Of a DNA stretch of 64,000 nt, positions 1-7,446 are shown piece after piece. Source of the DNA: Buttiauxella noackiae ATCC 51607. GTDB taxonomy: Bacteria > Pseudomonadota > Gammaproteobacteria > Enterobacterales > Enterobacteriaceae. The stretch's first letter is position 1, and every line of letters begins with the position of its first letter. The translations under genes and the position numbers were made by a program. The notes beneath the pieces were generated by a model. It saw nothing but the letters and a program-made list of their open reading frames with translations, did no database searches and was not told the DNA's origin. The DNA lies in NCBI RefSeq assembly GCF_001654865.1, contig NZ_LXEO01000016.1, forward strand, positions 25,642 to 89,641, written 5' to 3'.

Positions 1-1
1 T

Positions 2-658
2 CGTTATGGTTTAATCAAACCGTTGCGCACCGATGGCGGGCACCGCCTGTATAGTGATGACGATGTCCAGCAGGCGCTTAAAATTCTCGACTGGGTGAAA
101 AAGGGTGTCCCTGTCAGCCAGGTGAAGCCCTTGTTGGCCCGTCCGGAAGCACGCCGCACAAACAACTGGCTCACCCTTCAGGAGAGCATGTTGCAGAAGT
201 TGAAAGAGGGAAAAATCGAATCTTTGCGTCAGCAGATTTACGATTCAGGCCGCGAGTATCCGCGCCCCGAGATAGTCACCGAAGTCCTGCGACCGCTGCG
301 CAGTAAAGTCTCGGCAAACATCCCCGCGATGATGACGTTGCGTGAAGTCCTGGATGGCATCATCATTTCCTATACCTCATTTTGCCTCGAGGGTGATAAA
401 AAAGCGCCGGGAGATAATTACCTGATCACCGGCTGGCACCTTAGCGACCCATGTGAAATCTGGCTCGAAGCGCTTAAACGTACGGGTCAAGGACAGCGTA
501 TTGACGTGCTCCCCGTGCCGCCTGCCATGCTGGCACCCGAGATCTTCCCTGAGCGGAACTGGCTGCTGGTCACCACCGGTAAAGTTACCGCTGCCCGCAA
601 AAAACAGATCGCAATTTGGCAGCAACAGGTCGTTTCGCTCGACGTTATTTCGCTCTAA
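2..658 (+). CDS. MerR-family regulator, MlrA/BluR-like (5' end cut by window edge)
   Basis: The reading frame is open from the first complete codon, so the gene starts outside the window. The first visible residues, RYGLIKPLRTDGGHRLYSDD, are the wing of a MerR winged-helix DNA-binding domain in the form seen in MlrA (YehV) and BluR (YcgE). The rest (about 200 residues) is the MlrA/BluR effector-type region, with the conserved LDGIIISY and IWLEALKR blocks. No cobalamin-binding Asp-x-His-x-x-Gly motif is visible, so it resembles the B12-free branch of light- and stress-related MerR regulators. The next gene on the same strand is a DUF523-DUF1722 protein, a partner often found beside such regulators and photolyases. 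The target is inferred, not shown; a possible operator lies in the following intergenic region. Confidence 0.85.
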   Translation, partial: RYGLIKPLRTDGGHRLYSDDDVQQALKILDWVKKGVPVSQVKPLLARPEARRTNNWLTLQESMLQKLKEGKIESLRQQIYDSGREYPRPEIVTEVLRPLRSKVSANIPAMMTLREVLDGIIISYTSFCLEGDKKAPGDNYLITGWHLSDPCEIWLEALKRTGQGQRIDVLPVPPAMLAPEIFPERNWLLVTTGKVTAARKKQIAIWQQQVVSLDVISL

Positions 659-813
659 AACCGTTTCCCCACACCCGTTCCCTCTCCATGATAAGCAACC
701 GTAAAAAGTTGCGTATCTGGCATGTCTTTTAAAAAACCCATTAAATACAGCAAAAACAGACATGAGTAATCAATTGATATTGTTGAAAAATAAAAACAAC
801 TTCATTCTAAACT

Positions 814-837
814 TGTACAAATATTTTTAATTGTCTA
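814..837. promoter_or_regulatory. candidate operator of the LitR/MerR type
   Basis: TGTACA and TGTCTA are separated by exactly 12 AT-rich bases. As I recall it, the motif for LitR-type MerR regulators such as Pseudomonas putida PplR1 is T(G/A)TACA-N12-TGTA(C/T)A; this site differs at one position of the second half. It lies between the MerR gene and the TudS-like gene, upstream of the latter. Assignment to the neighbouring regulator is inference. Confidence 0.45.
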
Positions 838-885
838 AGTTTAATTATACGATTAAAAAACATCCCCACAGCCAGGGGGAGACTC

Positions 886-939
886 ATGCGCACAATGCCA
901 TCCGTCGTCGATACGCCACTTACCCGCAAAGAGCAATAA
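886..939 (+). CDS. possible 17-residue small ORF or leader peptide
   Basis: An ATG preceded at good spacing by a strong Shine-Dalgarno-like AGGGGGA opens the frame MRTMPSVVDTPLTRKEQ and stops 12 bases before the start of the TudS-like gene. The purine-rich end of the small frame also contributes to the next ribosome-binding site, so translational coupling is possible. I do not recognise the peptide. It could be a real small protein, a leader peptide, or a chance frame; the main support is the ribosome-binding site and the tight placement. Confidence 0.35.
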   Translation: MRTMPSVVDTPLTRKEQ

Positions 940-951
940 GAGGGTTACACC

Positions 952-1911
952 ATGCACACTAAACCTATCATTGGGATCAGCGGCTGTTTAACCGGCTCAA
1001 CAGTAAGATTTGACGGCGGTCATAAGCGTATGGGTTTTGTCATGGACGAGTTATCTCAGTGGGTGACCTTCAAACCCATCTGCCCGGAGATGGCCATCGG
1101 CCTGCCCGTTCCGCGCCCGGCGTTGCGCCTGATCCAGACTACTGAAGGCGATATCCGCATGCGTTTTAGCCATGCCCCTCATGATGACGTTACCCAGAAA
1201 ATGGTCAAATTCGCTGACTCCTGGTTACCACAGCAGGCTAATCTTTCAGGCTTTATCGTCTGCGCGAAATCACCGAGCTGTGGCATGGAGCGCGTACGGC
1301 TGTATGACGAAAAAGGGAATCGCGGACGCAAAGAGGGAGTGGGTCTGTTTACCGGTGCGCTGCTTGAAAAATTCCCGTGGCTGCCCGTTGAGGAGGATGG
1401 CCGCCTTCACGACCCGGTCCTGCGTGAAAACTTTGTCGAGCGAGTCTTCGCCTTGCACGAACTCAATACTCTGCGTGAAAACGGCCTGACTCGCCGCGCA
1501 CTACTGGAATTCCACAGCCGCTATAAACTCCAGTTGCTAGCTCATCACCAGCCAGGATACAGGGAAATTGGGCCTTTCGTCGCCTCGCTGCACGAGTGGG
1601 AAGATCTTGATACTTTCTTCGTTGAGTATCGCGAAAAACTAATGACGATCCTGAAAAATCCTGCATCGCGTAAAAATCACACTAACGTACTCATGCACAT
1701 TCAGGGCTACTTCCGTAATCAACTCAATACTCGCCAACGTGGGGAGCTGCGCGACGTGATCCTTCACTACCGTGATGGGCTGTTACCACTCCTTGCCCCA
1801 CTCACCCTGTTGAATCATTATCTGGGCGAGTACCCTGACAGCTACCTGCTGACGCAAAACTACTTTTCTCCCTACCCCGAAAATTTATGCCTGCGTCTGA
1901 CGGTTAACTGA
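952..1911 (+). CDS. DUF523-DUF1722 fusion protein (TudS-like thiouracil desulfurase domain plus YbgA domain)
   Basis: The 319-residue protein has an N-terminal DUF523 domain (about residues 5-150) and a C-terminal DUF1722/YbgA domain (about 190-305). DUF523 includes TudS, an iron-sulfur enzyme that removes sulfur from 2-thiouracil. The cysteines expected to hold the cluster are visible: Cys in SGCLTGS near residue 12, in PICPEM near 45 and in AKSPSCGME near 109. E. coli YbgA consists of the DUF1722 part only. The gene follows a MerR-type regulator, as in other gammaproteobacteria where the set often includes photolyase; no photolyase is present in this window. The start has an AGAGG ribosome-binding site. 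The reaction is inferred from the family; the role of the DUF1722 part is unknown. Confidence 0.82.
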   Translation: MHTKPIIGISGCLTGSTVRFDGGHKRMGFVMDELSQWVTFKPICPEMAIGLPVPRPALRLIQTTEGDIRMRFSHAPHDDVTQKMVKFADSWLPQQANLSGFIVCAKSPSCGMERVRLYDEKGNRGRKEGVGLFTGALLEKFPWLPVEEDGRLHDPVLRENFVERVFALHELNTLRENGLTRRALLEFHSRYKLQLLAHHQPGYREIGPFVASLHEWEDLDTFFVEYREKLMTILKNPASRKNHTNVLMHIQGYFRNQLNTRQRGELRDVILHYRDGLLPLLAPLTLLNHYLGEYPDSYLLTQNYFSPYPENLCLRLTVN

Positions 1912-2136
1912 GCAGACAACGAAATATTCGCTATAGCGCAGCTGTGCGGCGTCAAGCCCAAAGTCTGCCTCTGGTCTATTTTATGTTCACTTATTGGCAA
2001 AACGGCAATGTCTACTCCAAATCAATTTTCACATTGACAGTAACTTACTTATAGCGCGCATCTTGTCGGTGCCAGCGCCCTTCATCCAGGGTACAATTCC
2101 CGCTGTTTTTTAACCGAGCAACATCAAGGAGAGTGC

Positions 2137-2880
2137 ATGTCTATCACGGCGGGTTCTGTGTACCGTGACACGGGGAATTTTCTACGCAATCAGTTTGTTA
2201 CTGTCTTACTGATCGCTTTACTTTGTGCCTTTATTTCGGTTGTGATCGGTCACGCCTTTTCACCCAGCGACGAGCAAATGTCTATCCTTAGCGAGGGAGA
2301 TAATTTATCGAATAGCATGGGGCTGTTTGATCTTGTGCAAAACATGACACCTGAGCAGCAGCAAATGTTACTTAAAGCCTCTGCGGCGTCGACATTTGCG
2401 GGTCTGATCGGCAATGCAATCCTTGCGGGTAGTGTATTGGTTTTAATTCAGATGGTGAGTGCCGGACAGCGCGTGAGTGCGTTGCGTGCGATTGGTACGT
2501 CGGCTCCAGTGTTGCCTAAAATCTTTATTTTGATGTTCCTGACAACCTTCCTGGTGCAAATCGGCATCATGCTGATTGTGGTACCGGGCGTACTGTTAGC
2601 AATTTTGCTTTCATTTGCGCCGGTTATGGTTGTGCAGGATAAAGTAGGGATTTTCCAGTCGATGCGCGGCAGTATGCGTCTTGCCTGGGGAAATATGCGC
2701 CTCGTTGCACCTGCAGTGATTAGCTGGTTACTGGCAAAAACTGCACTCCTGATGCTCGCCTCTTCATTTGCAGCACTGTCACCTGCTGTTGGCGGGGTGA
2801 TAGCAAATACGATAAGCAACCTGATTTCAGCGGTGTTGCTCATCTACGTATTCCGTTTATATATGCTGGTACGCCAATAA
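2137..2880 (+). CDS. yciC: YciC inner-membrane protein (UPF0259)
   Basis: The 247-residue product matches E. coli YciC along its length, beginning [15 protein letters not shown] and ending RLYMLVRQ. About six hydrophobic segments are visible, separated by a periplasmic-looking polar stretch around residues 45-75. The molecular function is not established. It is followed at 60 bases by yciB on the same strand, the same pairing as in E. coli, so the two are probably co-transcribed. A GGAGAG ribosome-binding site precedes the ATG, and a TACAAT hexamer about 40 bases upstream of the start may be the -10 element. Confidence 0.93.
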   Translation: MSITAGSVYRDTGNFLRNQFVTVLLIALLCAFISVVIGHAFSPSDEQMSILSEGDNLSNSMGLFDLVQNMTPEQQQMLLKASAASTFAGLIGNAILAGSVLVLIQMVSAGQRVSALRAIGTSAPVLPKIFILMFLTTFLVQIGIMLIVVPGVLLAILLSFAPVMVVQDKVGIFQSMRGSMRLAWGNMRLVAPAVISWLLAKTALLMLASSFAALSPAVGGVIANTISNLISAVLLIYVFRLYMLVRQ

Positions 2881-2940
2881 CATTCACTTACTCCTGAACC
2901 TTTGAACTGAGGGCTCAGGAGTCATTTTACGGAACAGATT

Positions 2941-3477
2941 ATGAAGCAGTTTCTCGACTTCCTGCCCCTGATTGTTTTCTTTGCATTCTATAAAATGTAC
3001 GACATTTATGTGGCCTCCGGAGCTCTCATCGTCGCCACCGGTTTTGCACTGGTCTATAGCTGGTATAAATTCCGCAAGCTAGAAAAAATGGCGCTGATTA
3101 CCTTCCTGATGGTGGCCGTTTTCGGCGGCCTGACGCTGTTCTTCCATAATGATGAATTTATCAAATGGAAAGTCACCGTGATCTACGGCCTGTTTGCTGC
3201 CGCATTACTGATTAGCCAGTTGGTGATGGGTAAACCGTTGATTCAACGTATGTTGGGCAAAGAGATCTCTCTACCGCAAAGCGTGTGGTCACGTTTGAAC
3301 GTCGCGTGGGCGTTGTTTTTCATCGTCTGCGGTGCACTGAATATTTATGTTGCGTTCTGGCTGCCACAAAGCGTATGGGTCAATTTTAAAGTGTTTGGCC
3401 TGACGGCTGCGACGCTAGTATTTACCCTACTAAGTGGCGTCTACATTTATCGCCACATGCCGCAGGAAGAGAAGTAA
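2941..3477 (+). CDS. yciB: YciB inner-membrane protein (septation protein A family)
   Basis: The 178-residue protein is almost entirely hydrophobic, with about five transmembrane helices, and starts with the family block [14 protein letters not shown]. YciB/IspZ proteins act in envelope integrity and cell elongation/division and in E. coli interact with division and elongation proteins; deletion together with dcrB is harmful. Length equals the usual 179 residues. It sits downstream of yciC and ends before a strong bidirectional terminator. No anomalies are visible. Confidence 0.94.
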   Translation: MKQFLDFLPLIVFFAFYKMYDIYVASGALIVATGFALVYSWYKFRKLEKMALITFLMVAVFGGLTLFFHNDEFIKWKVTVIYGLFAAALLISQLVMGKPLIQRMLGKEISLPQSVWSRLNVAWALFFIVCGALNIYVAFWLPQSVWVNFKVFGLTAATLVFTLLSGVYIYRHMPQEEK

Positions 3478-3513
3478 CCGCGTTTAAAATCAACAGCGAT
3501 TACCTCTGAATAT

Positions 3514-3548
3514 AAAAATGCCCCGCTCAAATTGAGCGGGGCATTTTT
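3514..3548. terminator. bidirectional rho-independent terminator after yciB
   Basis: Perfect inverted repeat: AATGCCCCGCTCAA pairs with TTGAGCGGGGCATT, flanked by A5 on the left and T5 on the right, so it can end yciB on the plus strand and the convergent small gene on the minus strand. Confidence 0.92.
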
Positions 3549-3571
3549 ATCAGTAATACATTTAATTGCGA

Positions 3572-3847
3572 TTAGTGATGGTCGTCATATTGGTGCTCGA
3601 TCACCATCCCTTCCGCTACGCTTGCAACATGGCGCGCACGTGGATGATAGGCTGCTACAGGCGCCGGAGCGGGAGCAACGTACACGGTCTGTGGTGTGGT
3701 AGTGACGTTGATCGCCTGGGAAACGGTGACTGAAGACGGTACCACCACAACTTTATAGCCGCTTGGCACATCGACAGTCACGTTTTGCGCCATTGCCGAA
3801 CCGATCCCGCATGTAATCACAACCGCCAAAAGAAGAGTTTTTTTCAT
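3572..3847 (-). CDS. small exported protein with His-rich tail, unrecognised
   Basis: This 91-residue product has a clear Sec signal peptide (MKKTLLLAVVITCGIGSAMA, likely cleaved before QNVTV). The mature part is about 70 residues: a beta-like Val/Ser/Thr-rich half, a Pro-Ala repeat (VAPAPAPVAA), then a histidine- and acid-rich end (EHQYDDHH). It has no cysteines after the signal and no membrane anchor, so it is probably periplasmic. The His/Asp tail suggests metal binding, but this is speculation. I do not recognise the family, and in E. coli no gene occupies this spot between yciB and yciA. It is convergent with yciB and shares its terminator. Confidence 0.75.
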   Translation of the reverse strand: MKKTLLLAVVITCGIGSAMAQNVTVDVPSGYKVVVVPSSVTVSQAINVTTTPQTVYVAPAPAPVAAYHPRARHVASVAEGMVIEHQYDDHH

Positions 3848-4141
3848 ATAAACATTCGCCCACTAAATAATAAAAACACGTAGTACGTTGCAGGATGCTT
3901 TAGTTAATACGAGGCAACGTGCTTTATAGGGTGCAACAGTGTTGCGGATAGTAGACAGTTTATTAATGTGATTATTAGCTTTGTGTGCTTAGGGCTTTTC
4001 GCGCATCATATTGCTCAAGACCGAGCGCCCAAGGGCGGCGGCAGGCCATAATAATCATAAATGTGATAAATTAGCGTTTAGCGAAAAATATTAAGCAAAT
4101 TCAACAACGATTAAATCCATGATGACTTTTTGGAACGTGAA

Positions 4142-4534
4142 ATGACGCAACAAGACACTCCCGCAGGGGAACTGGTATTACGCACCTTAGCCATGCCCGC
4201 TGACACCAACGCTAACGGTGATATCTTTGGCGGCTGGTTGATGGCGCAAATGGATATGGGTGGCGCGATTATGGCTAAAGAAATTGCTCATGGCCGTGTC
4301 GTCACTGTCCGTGTTGACGGGATGACGTTTCTTAAGCCTGTCGCCGTAGGCGATGTAGTGTGTTGCTATGCTAATTGCATCAAGCGCGGCAATAGCTCTA
4401 TTACCATTAATGTGGAAGTATGGGTGAAAAAGGTCTCGTCTGAGCCAATTGGCCAGCGCTATAAAGCGACAGAAGCCATTTTTATTTATGTCGCTGTTGA
4501 TAACGAGGGTAAACCTCGCACTTTCCCGCGCTAG
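4142..4534 (+). CDS. yciA: acyl-CoA thioesterase YciA
   Basis: The 131-residue hotdog-fold protein matches E. coli YciA. YciA hydrolyses a wide range of acyl-CoA esters in the cytosol and is inhibited by free CoA. The catalytic region NANGDIFGGWLM (about residues 20-31) and the RVDGMTFLKPV and NIEVWVKK-like blocks are present. I chose the ATG with GGAACG six bases upstream rather than an in-frame TTG four codons earlier, because this gives the usual family length. In E. coli tonB follows yciA; here dcp follows in the opposite direction. Confidence 0.94.
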   Translation: MTQQDTPAGELVLRTLAMPADTNANGDIFGGWLMAQMDMGGAIMAKEIAHGRVVTVRVDGMTFLKPVAVGDVVCCYANCIKRGNSSITINVEVWVKKVSSEPIGQRYKATEAIFIYVAVDNEGKPRTFPR

Positions 4535-4547
4535 TTTAGCGTTCAAT

Positions 4548-4575
4548 AAAAAATGCGCCGAATGGCGCATTTTTT
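4548..4575. terminator. bidirectional terminator between yciA and dcp
   Basis: AAAAAATGCGCC and GGCGCATTTTTT form a perfect stem around a GAAT loop, giving a U-tract in both directions for the convergent genes. Confidence 0.9.
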
Positions 4576-4592
4576 ATTCTCTTTGCTCATAT

Positions 4593-6638
4593 TTAGCTTT
4601 TTAAACCACGATTAACCTGCATGGGTTCGCTGTAAGGTGCATGTCCACGCCAATCGTTGTAGAGCGCGTTGAGTTCCCGACTGTTACCTCGTGACAAAAT
4701 CGCCTCACGGAAACGCTGCCCGTTTTGAGCATTCAACCCGCCCTGTTCCACAAACCATTGATAGCCGTCATCAGCCAACATTTGCGTCCAGATATATGCG
4801 TAATAACCTGCCGCATAACCGCCACCAAAGATGTGCGCGAAATAACTGCTGCGATAACGCGGAGGAACGGTTGGAAGATTAATGTGCTCACTTTCCAGCG
4901 CTTGCGTTTCAAACTGCGCCACATCTTCAACCGTACTGCCAGCCGGTAAACTGTGCCAGTTCATATCCAGTAATGCTGCAGCAAGCAACTCCGTCATGTC
5001 GTAGCCTTTATTAAAGCGTGCGGCACGGAATAACTTCTCTTTCAACGCATCAGGCATCGCCTCACCCGTCTGATAATGGCGCGCGTAGTTCGCAAACACC
5101 TGGGGATGGCTCGCCCAGTGTTCATTGATTTGCGAAGGGAACTCAACGAAGTCGCGCGGTGTATTAGTACCAGAAAGTGTCGCGTAGCATTGGGTGGCAA
5201 ATAACCCATGTAGGGTATGACCAAATTCATGGAATAGCGTAACGACATCATCCCAGGAGATAAGCGCAGCTTCACCGGCTGCGGGTTTGTTGTAGTTGCA
5301 AACGTTATAAATCACCGGAGCGTTATCCAGCAGCGTGGATTGTTCAACAAAGTTACCCATCCATGCTCCGCCACCTTTACTGTCGCGAGCAAAGAAATCG
5401 CCATAGAACAGCGCCATGCCGCGCCCGTCTTTATCAAAGATTTCCCACACGCGCACATCGTCGTGATAGACAGGGATATCAAAGCGCTCGACAAAATTCA
5501 GACCAAATAGCTGGCTGGCTGCCCAAAAAACGCCATCACTTAGAACATTGTTTAACTCGAAATAAGGCTTAATTTGCCCTTCATCAAGGTCGTATTTCGC
5601 ACGTCTGACTTGCTCTGCGTAGAATGCCCAGTCCCAGGCTTCGGCTTTAAATCCGCCCTGTTGTTCGTCAATGACCTGCTGAATATCAGCCAGTTCACGC
5701 TGTGCGCGTGCAGTGGCAGCTGGCACGATGTCACGCATAAATTCCAGTGCAGCCTGCGGCTTTTCCGCCATTTGGTCGGCAATTTTCCAGGCAGCGTAAT
5801 TTTCGAAACCGAGCAATTGCGCCTGTTCTGCACGCAGTGTGGCCAGGCGCGAGACGATAGCACGTGTATCGTTATCATCATTTTGCTCAGTGCGATACCA
5901 ACCCGCTTTAAACAGTTTCTCACGCGTCTGCCGGTCTTGAAGTGATTGCAGCGCGGGCTGCTGGGTGAAATTAAGTAATGGGATTAAGTATTTTCCATTC
6001 AGGCCCTTAGCACTGGCATGTTGCGCCGCAGAGGCAATTTCTGCCGGTGTTAAACCCGCCAGTTGCTGTACATCATCAACCACCAGTCCTGCGGCTTTAT
6101 CCGCTGCATGCAGACGATTATTAAACTGGCTGCTAAGCTGGGCGGCTTCTTTATTCAGCACCTTAAGACGTGCTTTTTTTTCATCACTTAACGTTGCACC
6201 CGAAAATCTAAAACTCTGCCAGACGACTTCAACCAGGCGCAGAGACTCTTCATCAAGCCCTGCTGAGTTGCGGTGTTGATAAACGCTATCCAGACGCTCA
6301 AACAGCATGGTATTAAGGCGCATTTCATCGGCAAGCTCTGCTAATTCAGTGGCAAATTCTTCATCCAACTGTTGCAGATAATCGTTAGTGTGCGCTGATG
6401 TCATGGCAAAGAAGACATTGGTGACTCGCCCTAACATCTGCCCGGTTTTTTCCAGCGCCAGATAGGTGTTTTCAAATGTCGGTTCAGCCGGGTTATTCGC
6501 TATCGCCGCAACTTCTTCGCGCTTAATACGTTTAGCTTCATCAAACGCCGTGCGATAGTGGCTGTCCTGGATGTCGTCAAAATGAGGGGCCTGATACGGC
6601 AATAAACTGACGTGATAAAACGGATTTTCCGTTTGCAT
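4593..6638 (-). CDS. dcp: dipeptidyl carboxypeptidase Dcp (M3 metallopeptidase)
   Basis: The 681-residue protein matches E. coli Dcp in length. Dcp is a cytoplasmic zinc peptidase that removes dipeptides from peptide C-termini during peptide breakdown. The M3 signature HEFGH is visible, with zinc ligands His470 and His474 and catalytic Glu471; the C-terminal YRSSYFAHIFGGGYAAGYYAY block of the substrate-binding region is intact. A GGAG ribosome-binding site precedes the ATG. Only 37 bases separate it from the xdhC stop, with no terminator visible, so dcp may be transcribed by read-through from the purine operon. Confidence 0.97.
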   Translation of the reverse strand: MQTENPFYHVSLLPYQAPHFDDIQDSHYRTAFDEAKRIKREEVAAIANNPAEPTFENTYLALEKTGQMLGRVTNVFFAMTSAHTNDYLQQLDEEFATELAELADEMRLNTMLFERLDSVYQHRNSAGLDEESLRLVEVVWQSFRFSGATLSDEKKARLKVLNKEAAQLSSQFNNRLHAADKAAGLVVDDVQQLAGLTPAEIASAAQHASAKGLNGKYLIPLLNFTQQPALQSLQDRQTREKLFKAGWYRTEQNDDNDTRAIVSRLATLRAEQAQLLGFENYAAWKIADQMAEKPQAALEFMRDIVPAATARAQRELADIQQVIDEQQGGFKAEAWDWAFYAEQVRRAKYDLDEGQIKPYFELNNVLSDGVFWAASQLFGLNFVERFDIPVYHDDVRVWEIFDKDGRGMALFYGDFFARDSKGGGAWMGNFVEQSTLLDNAPVIYNVCNYNKPAAGEAALISWDDVVTLFHEFGHTLHGLFATQCYATLSGTNTPRDFVEFPSQINEHWASHPQVFANYARHYQTGEAMPDALKEKLFRAARFNKGYDMTELLAAALLDMNWHSLPAGSTVEDVAQFETQALESEHINLPTVPPRYRSSYFAHIFGGGYAAGYYAYIWTQMLADDGYQWFVEQGGLNAQNGQRFREAILSRGNSRELNALYNDWRGHAPYSEPMQVNRGLKS

Positions 6639-6675
6639 GCTGCACTCCTGCTGACTGCAAAAGATAACTTATAGC

Positions 6676-7446
6676 TCAACTGGCCGCCTGATACACGGCA
6701 ATAATCTCCGCGGCGATGGCGACGGCGATCTCCGCCGGGAGTTTACCTTTCACATCCGGCAGGCCAACCGGGCAACGCAGCGTGCAGAGTTGTTCAGCCG
6801 TAATCCCTTTTCCCGAAAGCCGATATTCAAAGCGTTGCCGTTTGGTTTGCGAACCAATCAAGCCCAGATAGCGGTAATCACCACGTTTAAGTATCGCTTC
6901 GGTCAGTTCAAGATCGCACGGATGGTGATGTGTCATTACAATAAAATAGCTTTGCTCTGGAGCCGATTTCACCGCATCCAATGGGTCTTCAGCCTGCAAG
7001 GTTGTTACCCCTTTTGGGGCCGCTGCAAACATATCAGGACGCTCGTCCACCCATGTTATGTGACAGGGTAACGTTGATAATAATGCCACCAGCGCTTGCC
7101 CTACATGGCCTGCACCGAAAACCATGATGTGTGGCTGCGGCTGGATTAGCGGTTCAAATAAAACAGTGGTCATGCCACCACAACACTGCCCTAGCCGCGC
7201 GCCAAGATTAAAATGCTCGGTATGCGGTTGTGTAGCCTGCTTTTCCAGCATCTCACGCGCCATCGCAATGCACTGGAATTCAAGATGCCCGCCACCGATA
7301 GTCAGGAAATTCTGCTTTCGCCCGACAATCATCTTGGTGCCACAATTTCTCGGCACTGAGCCTTTGTCAGCCAACAGCGTAAGCAATATGCACGGTTCGC
7401 GGCGCTCGCGTAGCTGCATCAGAATGCTAATCCATTCATCATTCAT
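6676..7446 (-). CDS. xdhC: XdhC-family xanthine dehydrogenase accessory protein
   Basis: The 256-residue protein belongs to the XdhC/CoxF family, which binds molybdenum cofactor, helps its sulfuration and inserts it into xanthine dehydrogenase. The N-terminal XdhC domain (about residues 10-75, with KMIVGRKQNFLTIGGGHLEF) and the C-terminal Rossmann-like domain (MVFGAGHVGQALVALL near residue 115; YLGLIGSQTKRQRF later) are both visible. The start ATG, with a GGAGG ribosome-binding site, overlaps the xdhB stop as ATGA, implying translational coupling. A longer upstream in-frame start lies inside xdhB and lacks such a site. Confidence 0.93.
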   Translation of the reverse strand: MNDEWISILMQLRERREPCILLTLLADKGSVPRNCGTKMIVGRKQNFLTIGGGHLEFQCIAMAREMLEKQATQPHTEHFNLGARLGQCCGGMTTVLFEPLIQPQPHIMVFGAGHVGQALVALLSTLPCHITWVDERPDMFAAAPKGVTTLQAEDPLDAVKSAPEQSYFIVMTHHHPCDLELTEAILKRGDYRYLGLIGSQTKRQRFEYRLSGKGITAEQLCTLRCPVGLPDVKGKLPAEIAVAIAAEIIAVYQAAS

